Source: Euperipatoides rowelli
Lineage: Eukaryota > Onychophora > Udeonychophora > Euonychophora > Peripatopsidae
Length of the DNA stretch: 11,039 nt
Assembly: GCA_003024985.2 (NCBI GenBank)
Contig: PXIH01S0012709.1
Strand: one strand, 5' to 3'
The notes under the pieces are model-generated. The model searched no databases, had not been told where the DNA came from, and saw only the letters and a list, made by a program, of their open reading frames with translations. The position numbers and the translations under genes were made by a program. Shown here in pieces: positions 1 to 7,198 of this stretch. Every line of letters begins with the position of its first letter. Position 1 is the stretch's first letter.

Positions 1-98
1 TTGATCCTAACATTGTTGTAAGATGCACAAATTTATGCATATATCGTAATTACGAATAAAATAAAATACATTAAATTTCAAATGAATTTAGATGATTT

Positions 99-209
99 AA
101 AAAAAATAAAGATTGTATTGGCACCAGAGAAAAGATGGAAAAAAATTAAAATAGTCTTGGCACCAGGTAAGATTTTTGGTACCGAACAAATTCTAAATTT
201 GCACCAAAG
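99..209 (+). repeat. Short direct repeat, about 40-bp period, 2-3 copies
   Basis: The word ttggcaccag occurs at 118-127 and again at 157-166, each preceded by an A-rich block and followed by a similar aaGAT ending, giving two copies of about 35 bp. A weaker third copy, ttgcaccaaa, follows at about 199-208. Spacing is 39 then 41 bp. It looks like a tiny decayed minisatellite. No function is suggested by the sequence. Confidence 0.5.
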
Positions 210-767
210 CAAACTATAATACTGTAAACAAAAAGTACAGTATATACAGAATTAAAAAGAATGAAAAATGAGAAAACAACATACAACTAACTGAAATAAA
301 TTCAGAATGCTATAAAGTTTGATTTTCCTCAATCACACCAAAACCAAGATAGCATAAGAAGTAACTGTTGACTAAATTAATTTTAATATATTGTAACTTT
401 AGATAATGAAAGAAATCAAAACACATTTTTAACATATTGCCGGGATTTTATCAATTTAAATAAATCATCACAAAATTGCAATAAAATTTAATATTTGCTT
501 TCCTATCATAGCTGTCCCGTTTTAGAAAAAAAATAATATACAGTAAATCGATGTTTTAATAATTCTTTTGATTACCTTCTGTTAAATTAATTTGTTTTCT
601 GAAGAATAGAGATTTGTAAACTGTATATACTTTATATAATGATATAAGCTATTTACTGCATGTTGGCTACATCTCTACCTCCTGCACATGGAAACGTTCA
701 TTCAATTCACATTGAAAATTTGTGAATAATATTTCTGTAATCTTGTTTAATTAAGTCACCAAATGAA

Positions 768-787
768 AATATTTGTGAGCAAATATT
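768..787. repeat. Small perfect inverted repeat
   Basis: AATATTTG at 768-775 and CAAATATT at 780-787 are perfect reverse complements around a 4-base spacer. At 8 bp arms in AT-rich DNA this may be chance. It is listed only as visible structure. Confidence 0.35.
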
Positions 788-1179
788 GTTAATCTTTTAT
801 GAATGTTTTTTTTTTTATAATCATGTGGTTGATTTATTCAATCATTAGTTGCCACGTAATAGTCGAGCAGTTAAATTTTACAATTTAGTCCTTAACTTAG
901 AGTTGTATCAGATAAATGGATGATTGTTGCTGAAATTTGGTTTGAATGGCCATAAGTCTCTTTTTTTTAAAAAAAAATAAAAACTGATAAATTGAAGTCA
1001 AGCATTATTTTTTAAAAAATGTGTATTGGCTTGGAGGGGGGGGAGAATTATTGCCCTGATTGGCTGAGCGATCTAGTGTGATTTTTTTTTTACATTATTT
1101 CCCTGTTCCTTTCTTACATTATTTGAATGTACAAAGTTGCTAAACTTACCAAAGAGTTACAGTATGTGCCTTGATAATC

Positions 1180-1192
1180 TGCCCTCTAGTGG
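1180..1192 (-). promoter_or_regulatory. CTCF-like core word
   Basis: TGCCCTCTAGTGG reads CCACTAGAGGGCA on the minus strand, which fits the well-known CTCF core (CCA, S/Y, AG, R/K, GGC). It stands in a small GC-richer island within AT-rich DNA. CTCF exists in many bilaterians with a conserved core motif. A single word match cannot show occupancy, and it could equally be part of a dispersed repeat. Confidence 0.25.
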
Positions 1193-1354
1193 TCGATTGG
1201 GTAAACTTAAACTGACATTTCAATATGTAATTTGTGACTTTTTTCTTATCTTTTCTTTTTTTTTTTTTTTTAAAGCGGCAGCTGATTAGTGTGAGGAATT
1301 ACAGGAGGGATAGGATTCTATGACTTCTGGACGTTGGGGGAGAAAAAAAAATGT

Positions 1355-1395
1355 ATAATAAGTATTCGGGTGGTTATGCCGTAGACAGTCGTGTA
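1355..1395 (+). repeat. Dispersed repeat fragment, copy 1 (inverted partner at 6314-6345)
   Basis: AGTATTCGGGTG followed within about 8 bases by GTAGACAGT occurs here. The reverse complement of 6318-6341 carries the same AGTATTCGGGTG followed by a GT..AGACAGT block. A TGGGGGAGAAAAA-like stretch precedes both. The two copies are in opposite orientation about 4.9 kb apart, so this is probably a dispersed repeat family rather than one element. Confidence 0.4.
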
Positions 1396-2835
1396 AGATA
1401 AAAATATACTTTTTTTTTTTTTTTAAAAAAAAAGGTATTACTTGTAAATACTGTATATCTTGATCAAAGATTTGGATAAATTTTCCAGTAAGTTAAGGAC
1501 TTAAAAAAGTGATCCTATTTTAATCTAAATAGGGTTTGAAATTTTGGAGCCTTTGAGAATTTTTTTTTAATCACGTCTACATTTAAATTAATTTGTGAAT
1601 ACTGAATTTCTTATTATACTGATATTGTATTATGAAAATGGTTATTTAAAAATATGCCAAGATCTTTTAATTATGCTCCCATTTTTGGGTTTTTGTAATA
1701 TATGCTCATGTATATACATGTACACTATATACTGTATATTTGAATTTCTTTTTTTTTTCCAGACCAGGATATTTTAAACCCAATGAAATCAAAATTTATT
1801 AAACTAAAAATGTTTGATTATATTAAACACTTCTACAAAATTTAGAATGTTATTTATAATGGGATTTTATATCAAAGTTAACATTTTGTCCAATCTATAA
1901 GTGTATTGAAATTTAAGAATCAAATCCCCCTTTTTTTTAATATTCAGTTTTGACGACACATTTTACTATTATAACATTTTATTTTTATAAAAACATTAAT
2001 ATTGAATTATATATTAGCTTTAATTCAAGCTATAAAATGTTTTGCTGTAGGACAAATATTAGCTTATGATCTTTTGAACAGGATTTATCAATTTATTTAA
2101 AATAAAGCAATTTGCAGTTTACAAAAGGAACACTGTAAAAGCATCCTGTAAATTTATTTTTTCAGATTAATGTATTAAACTGTTTTCTAAAAAAAATTAT
2201 TCAATTGGTTTTTAAACTGTTTTCACATTTCTTTAATGTTTTACTTATATTCAAATTATAAAAAGATTTAAGTTTAGGAAAAATAAACATTTGTCTTTTT
2301 TTTAAAAAAAAAATTTAAATCAAATGTGACTGGGAAATCGTCCATTAAAGTATCCTTTGAATTACTAAATTTTATTTTCTTATTTAAAAAAAAAAAATTA
2401 AAAAAAAAAAAGACTGATCAGAAACTTATCCACTTACATAGTACTATGTGTCATGTATTGACTAGTAAGGAATGAAAAAGATTAAACTATAACAGTTTAA
2501 TAGAACAGAAAATACGCAAACAAGTTAGAATGATTCTATAACAATTCTATCTGTGCTCTCGCGCTCAACTGTTCATGTCATGGATGCAATATCATAGTCT
2601 TTAATATATGACATTGACAGTTTTTTTTTAAATGACTTCTAAATGTGTAAAAATGTATTTTTAAATAATTTAAAGACTTCTAATTCGGCTGCTGATGTTT
2701 GTTCACAGAGTAAACTTAATGACGCTTGGAACTACATCCGAAAGTGGGATATCTAGTATCGTAATATTAAATTCAAAAGATTTTAAAATGTATTCAGCTA
2801 AAATTAGTTTTTTTTTTTTTCAAACGTATTCAGGG

Positions 2836-2873
2836 AAAATATAGCATTATACTGTAGGTTAATGCTATATTTT
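2836..2873. repeat. Perfect 14-bp inverted repeat (hairpin)
   Basis: AAAATATAGCATTA (2836-2849) is perfectly complementary to TAATGCTATATTTT (2860-2873), with a 10-base loop. Outside the perfect arms, CAG on the left and CTG on the right can pair again if two G residues bulge. It ends 14 bases before the transposase remnant at 2888. It could be a leftover of transposon end structure or a later local inversion; neither can be decided here. Confidence 0.65.
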
Positions 2874-2887
2874 CTGATATTGTTTCG

Positions 2888-3099
2888 GATGGTCCAACAC
2901 AATGACCACCGCGATCATGGGAAACAGATCATGGGTCCATCAACACCAGTCAGTGTATGATATTGCGACATTGAAGACTAAGTTAACTGCCAATATCACG
3001 GCTGTCTCTATAGAAATATTGGACAAAAGATGGTGGGAAATTGAATATCGAAAAGACGTGTTACAGGCCATGAATAGCGCTCATGTGCGAGTGTACTTA
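2888..3099 (+). pseudogene. Tc1/mariner (IS630)-type transposase, decayed C-terminal fragment
   Basis: Two blocks in different frames match the end of the DDE transposases of the Tc1/mariner superfamily. The first (2888-2917) reads DGPTQ-stop-PPRS. This is the conserved Gly-Pro-x-x-Trp-Pro-x-Arg-Ser-Pro-Asp segment that holds the second acidic region, with TGA at 2903-2905 where Trp is expected. The second (about 2956-3099) reads YDIATLKTKLTANI, then a VSIEIL turn, then WWEIEYRKDVL and SAHVRVYL. This is the family's C-terminal helix pattern of L..LK.KI, emL..vW.E..YR.dv and GAHxE. The stretch between the blocks (the P-D-L-x-P-x-D-F-F-L-W region) is missing, so a deletion and frameshift joined them. 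The ATG at 2902 is therefore not a true start. It is a dead fragment of perhaps 70 codons from a protein normally near 350; no terminal inverted repeats were found around it. Confidence 0.8.
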
Positions 3100-3189
3100 A
3101 ATTATAAAAGTTTGAGTTTATTTACATTTTACGGCAAACTGTTCATTGCTACTATAATGTTTTTTTGTTTTTCAAATTATTCTTCGTAA

Positions 3190-4009
3190 TCCCCCGCCCC
3201 TCCACACTTGAACTTATATTATTGTATACTATAATAATCCTTAACCAATATCTTACTGGAATTATGATCCTAGCTGTGCTTTTTTTTTTTAAAGTTTAAA
3301 ATGTATATAATAATTTTCTCCAAATAATAAATATTTCTAATTAGATACTAAATGCAAAACTGGATTATCAATGCAAGTTAAGTGTGATAGTCATACAAAA
3401 AAAATTGTGTGGGTAATCACATCTTTATTCAGCTGCCTGTTTTTAAAATATTCTAAAATTTATACACTTTTATGAAGTGTATAAATTTTGACATTGCAAT
3501 TCCAAAATTTATACACTTCGTGAAAATGTATAAAACTGATTGGGAATAAAAACGTTTTTTTTTAATGAAAGATGTAACTAAACATACAGCTATCGACATG
3601 CAAAATACTAATGGCTGGAGAGTCATAATAGATGTATGCATTAACTCGAGTTAAATATGCATGTAAGATAAATTAAATTATATTTTTAGAATCGACTAAA
3701 TTAAAAAAAAATACACAAATGATGGCAATTTCTAAAATTTAATAATGTGGCTTGAATTTAGTTATTAATTTATGATGAATTAGCAAAATCTTCCAGATTT
3801 CTTTCATTGAATTCTTTTTTTTAAATTTCAATAAAATGTCAATTTAAACATCTATCATATATAATTCAGCAGTGTAACGCTTGCTTTTTATAGTTATGCG
3901 CCTGTGTGAGTTATTAGAAATCAATAAAATAAATTTTCAGTAAAATGCGTGTTGACTGCACGTGAAAGTCGCATTATTAAAATTTTTTTCTTATTAAATA
4001 AAAATATGC
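3190..4009. other. AT-rich non-coding stretch
   Basis: No gene is supported. The minus-strand open frame at 3453-3641 runs through a palindrome cluster and has no family resemblance. Apart from that cluster (3455-3537) the region is AT-rich with T-runs. Confidence 0.65.
3455..3537. repeat. Palindrome cluster: two related hairpins
   Basis: AAAATTTATACACTT (3455-3469) pairs perfectly with AAGTGTATAAATTTT (3475-3489) across a 5-base loop, giving a 15-bp stem. The same 15-base arm recurs at 3504-3518, followed by an imperfect partner (AAAATGTATAAAA, 3522-3534) across a CGTG-type loop. The second hairpin is thus a partly decayed copy of the first. The arm word occurs three times in 80 bases when both strands are counted. 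No coding or known RNA class is suggested. Confidence 0.65.
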
Positions 4010-4073
4010 TATTGTATAATGTAATACAGATAAAAGCCGCAAGATTTTTCTTTTGAATATTTTGAGACATTAA
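4010..4073 (+). repeat. Paralogous repeat copy 1, left part (split at TTAA)
   Basis: This stretch aligns with 5804-5868. Both share tataatgtaa, then ac-gataa, then a 17-base identical block tttcttttgaatatttt, ending at ATTAA. Copy 1 is interrupted directly after its TTAA (4070-4073) by a 591-bp insertion and resumes at 4665-4674 with AAGAGGTTTA, which is identical to 5867-5876 in copy 2. The pair acts as a filled and an empty version of one site. The identity of the repeat itself is unknown. Confidence 0.7.
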
Positions 4074-4214
4074 CACGTTGGCTGCCGTAATGCATTGTTG
4101 TTGTTATGTCCCATGTGCCAACATACCAAACATCCTAGATGCTCAAAAACTTCTGTTATGATTAAATATTATAATAGTGGGTTACACCACACCATTAGCA
4201 TATATATTTACTCT

Positions 4215-4291
4215 GTGACCACCGGTGGGTCGCACGGCACTGGGTTTATCTTATATTATCTCTGTGCCGTGTGACACACCGGTGGCCGCAC
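4215..4291. repeat. GC-rich subterminal hairpin around ACCGGT
   Basis: The left arm 4215-4240 (with CCACCGGTGGGTC and CACGGCAC) pairs with the right arm 4264-4291 (with GTGCCGTGTGAC and CACCGGTGG). The loop is 23 bases of AT-rich DNA. About 23 of 26 positions pair, with a small bulge. The arms are far richer in GC than the surroundings. Such hairpins are common as subterminal repeats of TTAA-type elements, where they may bind transposase. That role is inferred. Confidence 0.65.
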
Positions 4292-4324
4292 CTTTTTTCA
4301 TTTAATTTTTTATTTAGCTTATTA

Positions 4325-4366
4325 GGGGAGAGTGGGGTACACCTGGACATGGGGTAGAAGTGGACG
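4325..4366 (+). mobile_element. Possible terminus of another DNA transposon
   Basis: ggggagagtggggtacacc followed by tggacatggggtagaagtgg resembles the gggagagtgggg...tggaca ends seen in several invertebrate DNA transposon families. No inverted partner was found, so this may be a solo end captured inside the piggyBac-like element, or a low-complexity match. Confidence 0.25.
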
Positions 4367-4394
4367 GTCTAATTTTCACATTTATCCTTTAGCA

Positions 4395-4426
4395 CAGTGG
4401 TTCCTAACCTGTGGTCCAAGGACCAC
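4395..4426 (+). mobile_element. Solo hAT-type terminal sequence nested in the TTAA element
   Basis: CAGTGGTTCCTAACC followed by GTGGTCCAAGGACCAC is the classic appearance of a hAT-superfamily end: CAGTGGTTC start, then a GTGGTCC/GGACCAC short palindrome. The 8 bases before it (ctttagca) would suit a hAT target with a central TA. No matching right end (ending ..GAACCACTG) is present, so only one end survives. It sits inside 4074-4664, implying a later insertion followed by deletion, or an element assembled from several pieces. Confidence 0.45.
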
Positions 4427-4639
4427 AAGTGGCTCCTTGAGCATTATCATTTCCTTCATTTAAATCAAAATATATTCTAAAATTATCTTGATGAAAAGCA
4501 GATATTCCTAATAGGCCTTGTGATTGTCAATAGAATTTAAAATATTTTTTCAATGAGAAAATTGAGGTATAAAATAAATTGTAGTGCGACATGCCGGCGG
4601 TACGCATGGCAGTCTATGACATACAGGGTGCGACATGCC

Positions 4640-4640
4640 N
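4640..4640. other. Ambiguous base (N)
   Basis: A single N interrupts the centre of a GACATGC / GCATGTC palindrome. An unresolved base at the tip of a palindrome may be an assembly or heterozygosity effect. Confidence 0.9.
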
Positions 4641-5375
4641 GCATGTCACATAGCAGCCAACGTGAAGAGGTTTACGTTACTGCAGGCAGGGCAACATACG
4701 GCCCTTGGGCCAGATTCGGCCCGCTTCATCAGTTTATTTGGCTCACGATCAATCGAAAGTTTAAAAAGTTTAAACTGTCATTATCATTAAAGCAGCAAAT
4801 TTTATCTAAAATGTTTTATTATCTTTGCTATTTTAAATGATTATACACAATATATAGTATGCACTAATTATACATATTAATACAGTATATAATATTGTCT
4901 TTCCTGGAATAAAGAATGATTAATAAAACAAAGTTACATAAAAGCTAATTAAACGCCGTCGTCACACGGTGTCTAATTGAAATGAAAGGCAATAAACAAT
5001 CGTCTGTCAGCTTAGATCTCGTAATGTTTGTTTTATAATAGCATTTAATGTTATCGATCTTTAAACAAAGATATCTTAAAGAAATTACAAATGTTGAAAA
5101 ATTATTCAAATAAAATGATTATAATAATCTACCCAATGTTTGTACTTTTTCTCCCCACTTTTAAGAAAATTACAGCAGAGCTTCTTAAAGTACTTTTTAT
5201 TATTTTTAACAAAATTAATAGTTTATTATTGGGTCATTTTCAGCTATCCTTGGTAATCATTTTAAAATGAACTCTTTATTTTAATATCCCTCCCACTTTA
5301 TTTGAGAAGAGAACTTATAAACTATAGCCTAGGTTTGATTATCCAGAAATAATTTTTTTTTTTTTAAAAAAAACC

Positions 5376-5460
5376 TCTCTTTGTCTCTCTCTCTATCCCT
5401 CTCCCTATTCCTTTATTTTTCTCTATCACTATTTCTCATCTATCTATTTCTCTCTAATCT
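5376..5460 (+). repeat. Polypyrimidine (CT)n-type tract
   Basis: An imperfect CT-rich run (ctctctttgtctctctctct, then tatccctctccctattcc and further tct/tat units) lies inside the hAT-like element, just after a T13A8 block (5353-5373). It is a decayed microsatellite. The purine-rich complement could form unusual structure, but nothing shows a role. Confidence 0.6.
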
Positions 5461-5525
5461 ATATACTGTATCTATATTATACAGTATGTATACAGTATAT
5501 AGATATATGGATAGATATACATATA
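5461..5525. repeat. TATA/TACAGTATA-rich simple repeat with inverted arms
   Basis: TACTGTA or TACAGTA occurs three times between 5463 and 5496. TATCTATAT (5469-5477) pairs with ATATAGATA (5497-5505), so the block folds on itself. It grades into agatatatggatagatatac. This is a low-complexity interior part of the hAT-like element. Confidence 0.55.
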
Positions 5526-5803
5526 CATGCAAAATATCTTAGTGCAATATTTATAAGATGGATTCAGGAATATAACAATTATACAGTATATGCTGTATGT
5601 GCACTGTGTATTCTCTTTAAAGTAACAAAACTGAATTATTTAAACATAAATTTAAAATAAAATTCTGGGAGACTCCCTTCCCCTTCGCTGGATCTTTGTT
5701 TCAGTTCTCTTGGAATTTTTCCCCACCACAAGACCGGCCAGGACCACGGAGAATTATAAATTTTCAATCTGGCCCTCGTGCCAAACTGTTGCTCAGGCCT
5801 GCA

Positions 5804-5876
5804 CTACTTTATAATGTAACACTGATAATAAAACCTGAATATTTCTTTTGAATATTTTAAAATATTAAGAGGTTTA
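5804..5876 (+). repeat. Paralogous repeat copy 2 (unsplit, 'empty site')
   Basis: This copy aligns with 4010-4073 plus 4665-4674, and reads through the TTAA at 5865-5868 into GAGGTTTA with no insertion. It begins immediately after the right end of the hAT-like element. It supports the TTAA position and boundaries of the element at 4074-4664. Confidence 0.7.
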
Positions 5877-5925
5877 TATTTAAATCGTTGGGGGAAATAG
5901 CAGTTTTTTGTTTTTAAAAAAAAAT

Positions 5926-6016
5926 GTGCAGAGGAGATAGAGGGGAGAAGGGGTTAGGAGAGGGGCTATTAGTTAGGGCAGCGGGTTATTAGGTAAGAGT
6001 TGAGAGGGGGGGATAA
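5926..6016 (+). repeat. Purine/G-rich strand with G-tracts
   Basis: This stretch is strongly G+A rich on the plus strand (gaggagatagaggggagaag, then gggg, gagagggg and gttaggg), ending in a G7 run. Four tracts of three or more G lie between about 5942 and 5979, with loops of 4, 8 and 10 bases. That would allow a long-loop G-quadruplex. Genomic role unknown. Confidence 0.5.
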
Positions 6017-6023
6017 CTAGGGT

Positions 6024-6047
6024 CCATTGTATTACAATTTACAATGG
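6024..6047. repeat. Small hairpin beside the purine tract
   Basis: CCATTGTA (6024-6031) and TACAATGG (6040-6047) are perfect reverse complements around an 8-base loop. It lies directly after the purine-rich block. Short enough to be chance. Confidence 0.4.
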
Positions 6048-6313
6048 GCTTTTTTGCTAGTTATATAATTAGTCACTATAATTGAGGACAACTATCTTTT
6101 AGAAAAATTACGTTAAATCACAATTGTTGAATTATGTGGCAAAATGTTCTCTTTGACGATTAAAATTTTGTTAATTTGAACATTTTTCTACATTATTAAC
6201 AAATAATTCACTTTGTAGCATGTAAAAATGATATATTTAGATTTTATAGGATCTTGGCATATAAATTGGTACCATGGAATTGTGGGCACATTTTTTAAAT
6301 GAAAAAATAATTT

Positions 6314-6372
6314 TTTACTGTCTGTACGACACCCGAATACTAAATCTTTTCATCCCCATTTCCTGTTGTCAA
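6314..6372 (-). repeat. Dispersed repeat fragment, copy 2 (partner of 1355-1395)
   Basis: On the minus strand this reads a tggggatgaaaag block, then AGTATTCGGGTG, then GT..AGACAGT, the same order as at about 1335-1393 on the plus strand. Further along (6245-6262 minus, 1650-1664 plus) both also carry atatgccaagatc, though at very different distances. This is a weakly supported shared repeat. Confidence 0.4.
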
Positions 6373-6507
6373 CTTGTTATTCAACATAATGTATCAAATT
6401 GAGTGTATCTTTCATATCAAAACACATCCAAGTTGCTTTATTATTATTATTATCATTGTTTGTTGTTTTTTTTTAAAAAGGAAAAAATACCTTTTTTTAT
6501 TTAAAAG

Positions 6508-6521
6508 TGCGCAGCTGCGCA
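6508..6521. promoter_or_regulatory. Perfect 14-bp GC-rich palindrome, possible factor-binding site
   Basis: TGCGCAGCTGCGCA is fully self-complementary and stands alone in AT-rich DNA. It contains a CAGCTG E-box core and two TGCGCA half-sites. TGCGCA halves recall NRF-1 sites, but the spacing here is wider than the usual TGCGCATGCGCA. A TCATGTGAC E-box-type word follows at 6526-6534. No nearby gene start is visible, so any regulatory role is only inferred. Confidence 0.3.
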
Positions 6522-7140
6522 TGTATCATGTGACTTAAAGGTGAAAGGTTGAGTGTACTGTACATAGTTATGAATGAAGTCACGATTTTTCTTTTCTTTC
6601 TCAAAGGTCCATGTAAATTATGTGTGCCATTAATAAACAGAATTGTTCAAAAATTGTTGTTTTGAATTTTTACAATAAAGTAAAAATAAATTATCTTCAA
6701 GCATTTTATTACTTCCAAAGTGGTTCCATATCGTTCACAAATTTTCAGTTTTAACCTTCGAGCAGACGTGTTGTAAATTTTACAACAAATCCAAATTTTT
6801 ATAAAATGTGTATAGTCTTATGGGTTTATATATGCCTTATTTTCCTAGACCTAACCCCCTGCCCCCCCACTACAATATTGGTAGGTTTTTACCATGCACA
6901 TAACTCATTTTATAGTTATTGTTCAGATTTTTTTGTAAAAATACGTTCAGACAAATTTTACGACACGCACTCACTGATGTAAGATTTTTTTTCCCGTATT
7001 ATTGTATAATGGAAAAGAAAAGAACGTTAGCTTCTATGAAATGCTATCAGTATATTGTATTTACTGCAAATGACACTCACAAACAGAAATACTTTGCTTT
7101 GAATGTTGAAAAATAAATAATTCAGATTAGATAATATAAT

Positions 7141-7179
7141 ATACAGGTAGACTATAATAGACTTATAGTTTACCTGTAT
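7141..7179. repeat. Hairpin with 16-bp arms
   Basis: atacaggtagactata (7141-7156) pairs with tatagtttacctgtat (7164-7179) at 15 of 16 positions, loop 7 bases. Looser pairing continues outward to about 7105 and 7195 (attcagatta against taatttgaat). It lies directly beside the larger foldback at 7199. The two may belong to one family of hairpin elements. Confidence 0.6.
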
Positions 7180-7198
7180 ATATAATTTGAATAATCAT

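Larger units (their letters stand above)
1..2709. other. AT-rich non-coding stretch
   Basis: I find no recognisable gene here. All frames are cut by frequent stops, and the longest open frame (1595-1777, plus strand) is low-complexity Ile/Tyr/Phe/Leu translated from AT-rich DNA, with no family resemblance. The region carries many T and A runs, including T-runs passing directly into A-runs at 961-977, 1410-1433 and 2296-2313. A slightly GC-richer island lies at about 1030-1330. Small repeats and one candidate regulatory word inside it are listed separately. It could be intergenic or intronic; the sequence alone does not decide. Confidence 0.7.
4074..4664. mobile_element. TTAA-inserted, piggyBac-like non-autonomous element
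   Basis: The ends are perfect 12-bp inverted repeats: CACGTTGGCTGC at 4074-4085 and GCAGCCAACGTG at 4653-4664. The left end abuts TTAA (4070-4073), the target used by piggyBac-type transposases. The right flank is AAGAGG where the empty-site copy at 5865-5870 reads TTAAGAGG, so two T residues of the right target copy appear lost. Inside the left end lies a strong GC-rich hairpin (4215-4291). The right end has two GTGCGACATGCC words (4584-4595 and 4628-4639) and a GACATGC/GCATGTC palindrome around an ambiguous base at 4640. There is no transposase reading frame; the open frame at 4553-4840 crosses the right end and is spurious. The superfamily is inferred from TTAA and layout. Kolobok-like elements also use TTAA, and the usual CCC start of piggyBac ends is absent. 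Confidence 0.6.
4683..5801. mobile_element. hAT-like non-autonomous element, about 1.1 kb
   Basis: The left end begins CAGGCAGGGCAACATACGG and continues CCCTTGGGCCAGATTCGGCC. The reverse complement of the right end (5801 leftward) begins CAGGCCTGAGCAACAGTTTG and continues GCACGAGGGCCAGATT. Both therefore share CAGGC, GCAACA and GGGCCAGATT at matching distances. CAG starts with a GGCC-rich inner half are typical of hAT (Charlie/Tip100-type) ends. The 8-bp flanks cgttactg and cactactt agree at 5 of 8 positions, compatible with an old 8-bp target duplication. The interior has no transposase frame. It is AT-rich, with a pyrimidine tract and a TATACAGTATA-rich block. The element sits flush between the two copies of the 4010/5804 repeat. 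Confidence 0.65.
5877..6918. other. Non-coding stretch
   Basis: No gene is seen. The stretch holds the purine-rich block, a CCATTGTA hairpin, an inverted partner of the 1355 repeat, a GC palindrome at 6508 and AATAAA words near 6630-6690. The AATAAA-type words (ttaataaacag near 6631, acaataaagt near 6671) look like polyadenylation signals but have no gene upstream to serve. Confidence 0.6.

Noticed and set aside
1595-1777. Plus-strand open frame of 60 codons rich in Ile, Tyr, Phe and Leu
   Set aside because: The hydrophobic look results from AT-rich DNA; there is no supporting context for a membrane protein.
3453-3641. Minus-strand open frame of 62 codons
   Set aside because: It overlaps the palindrome cluster and shows no family resemblance.
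4553-4840. Plus-strand open frame of 95 codons
   Set aside because: It crosses the right end of the TTAA element and the left end of the hAT-like element and contains an ambiguous base, so it is a chance frame over transposon ends.
6625-6690. AATAAA-type polyadenylation signals
   Set aside because: In AT-rich DNA such words are common, and no gene lies upstream to be terminated.
6919-7116. Plus-strand open frame of 65 codons
   Set aside because: The composition is low complexity, with no recognisable domain, signal peptide or context.
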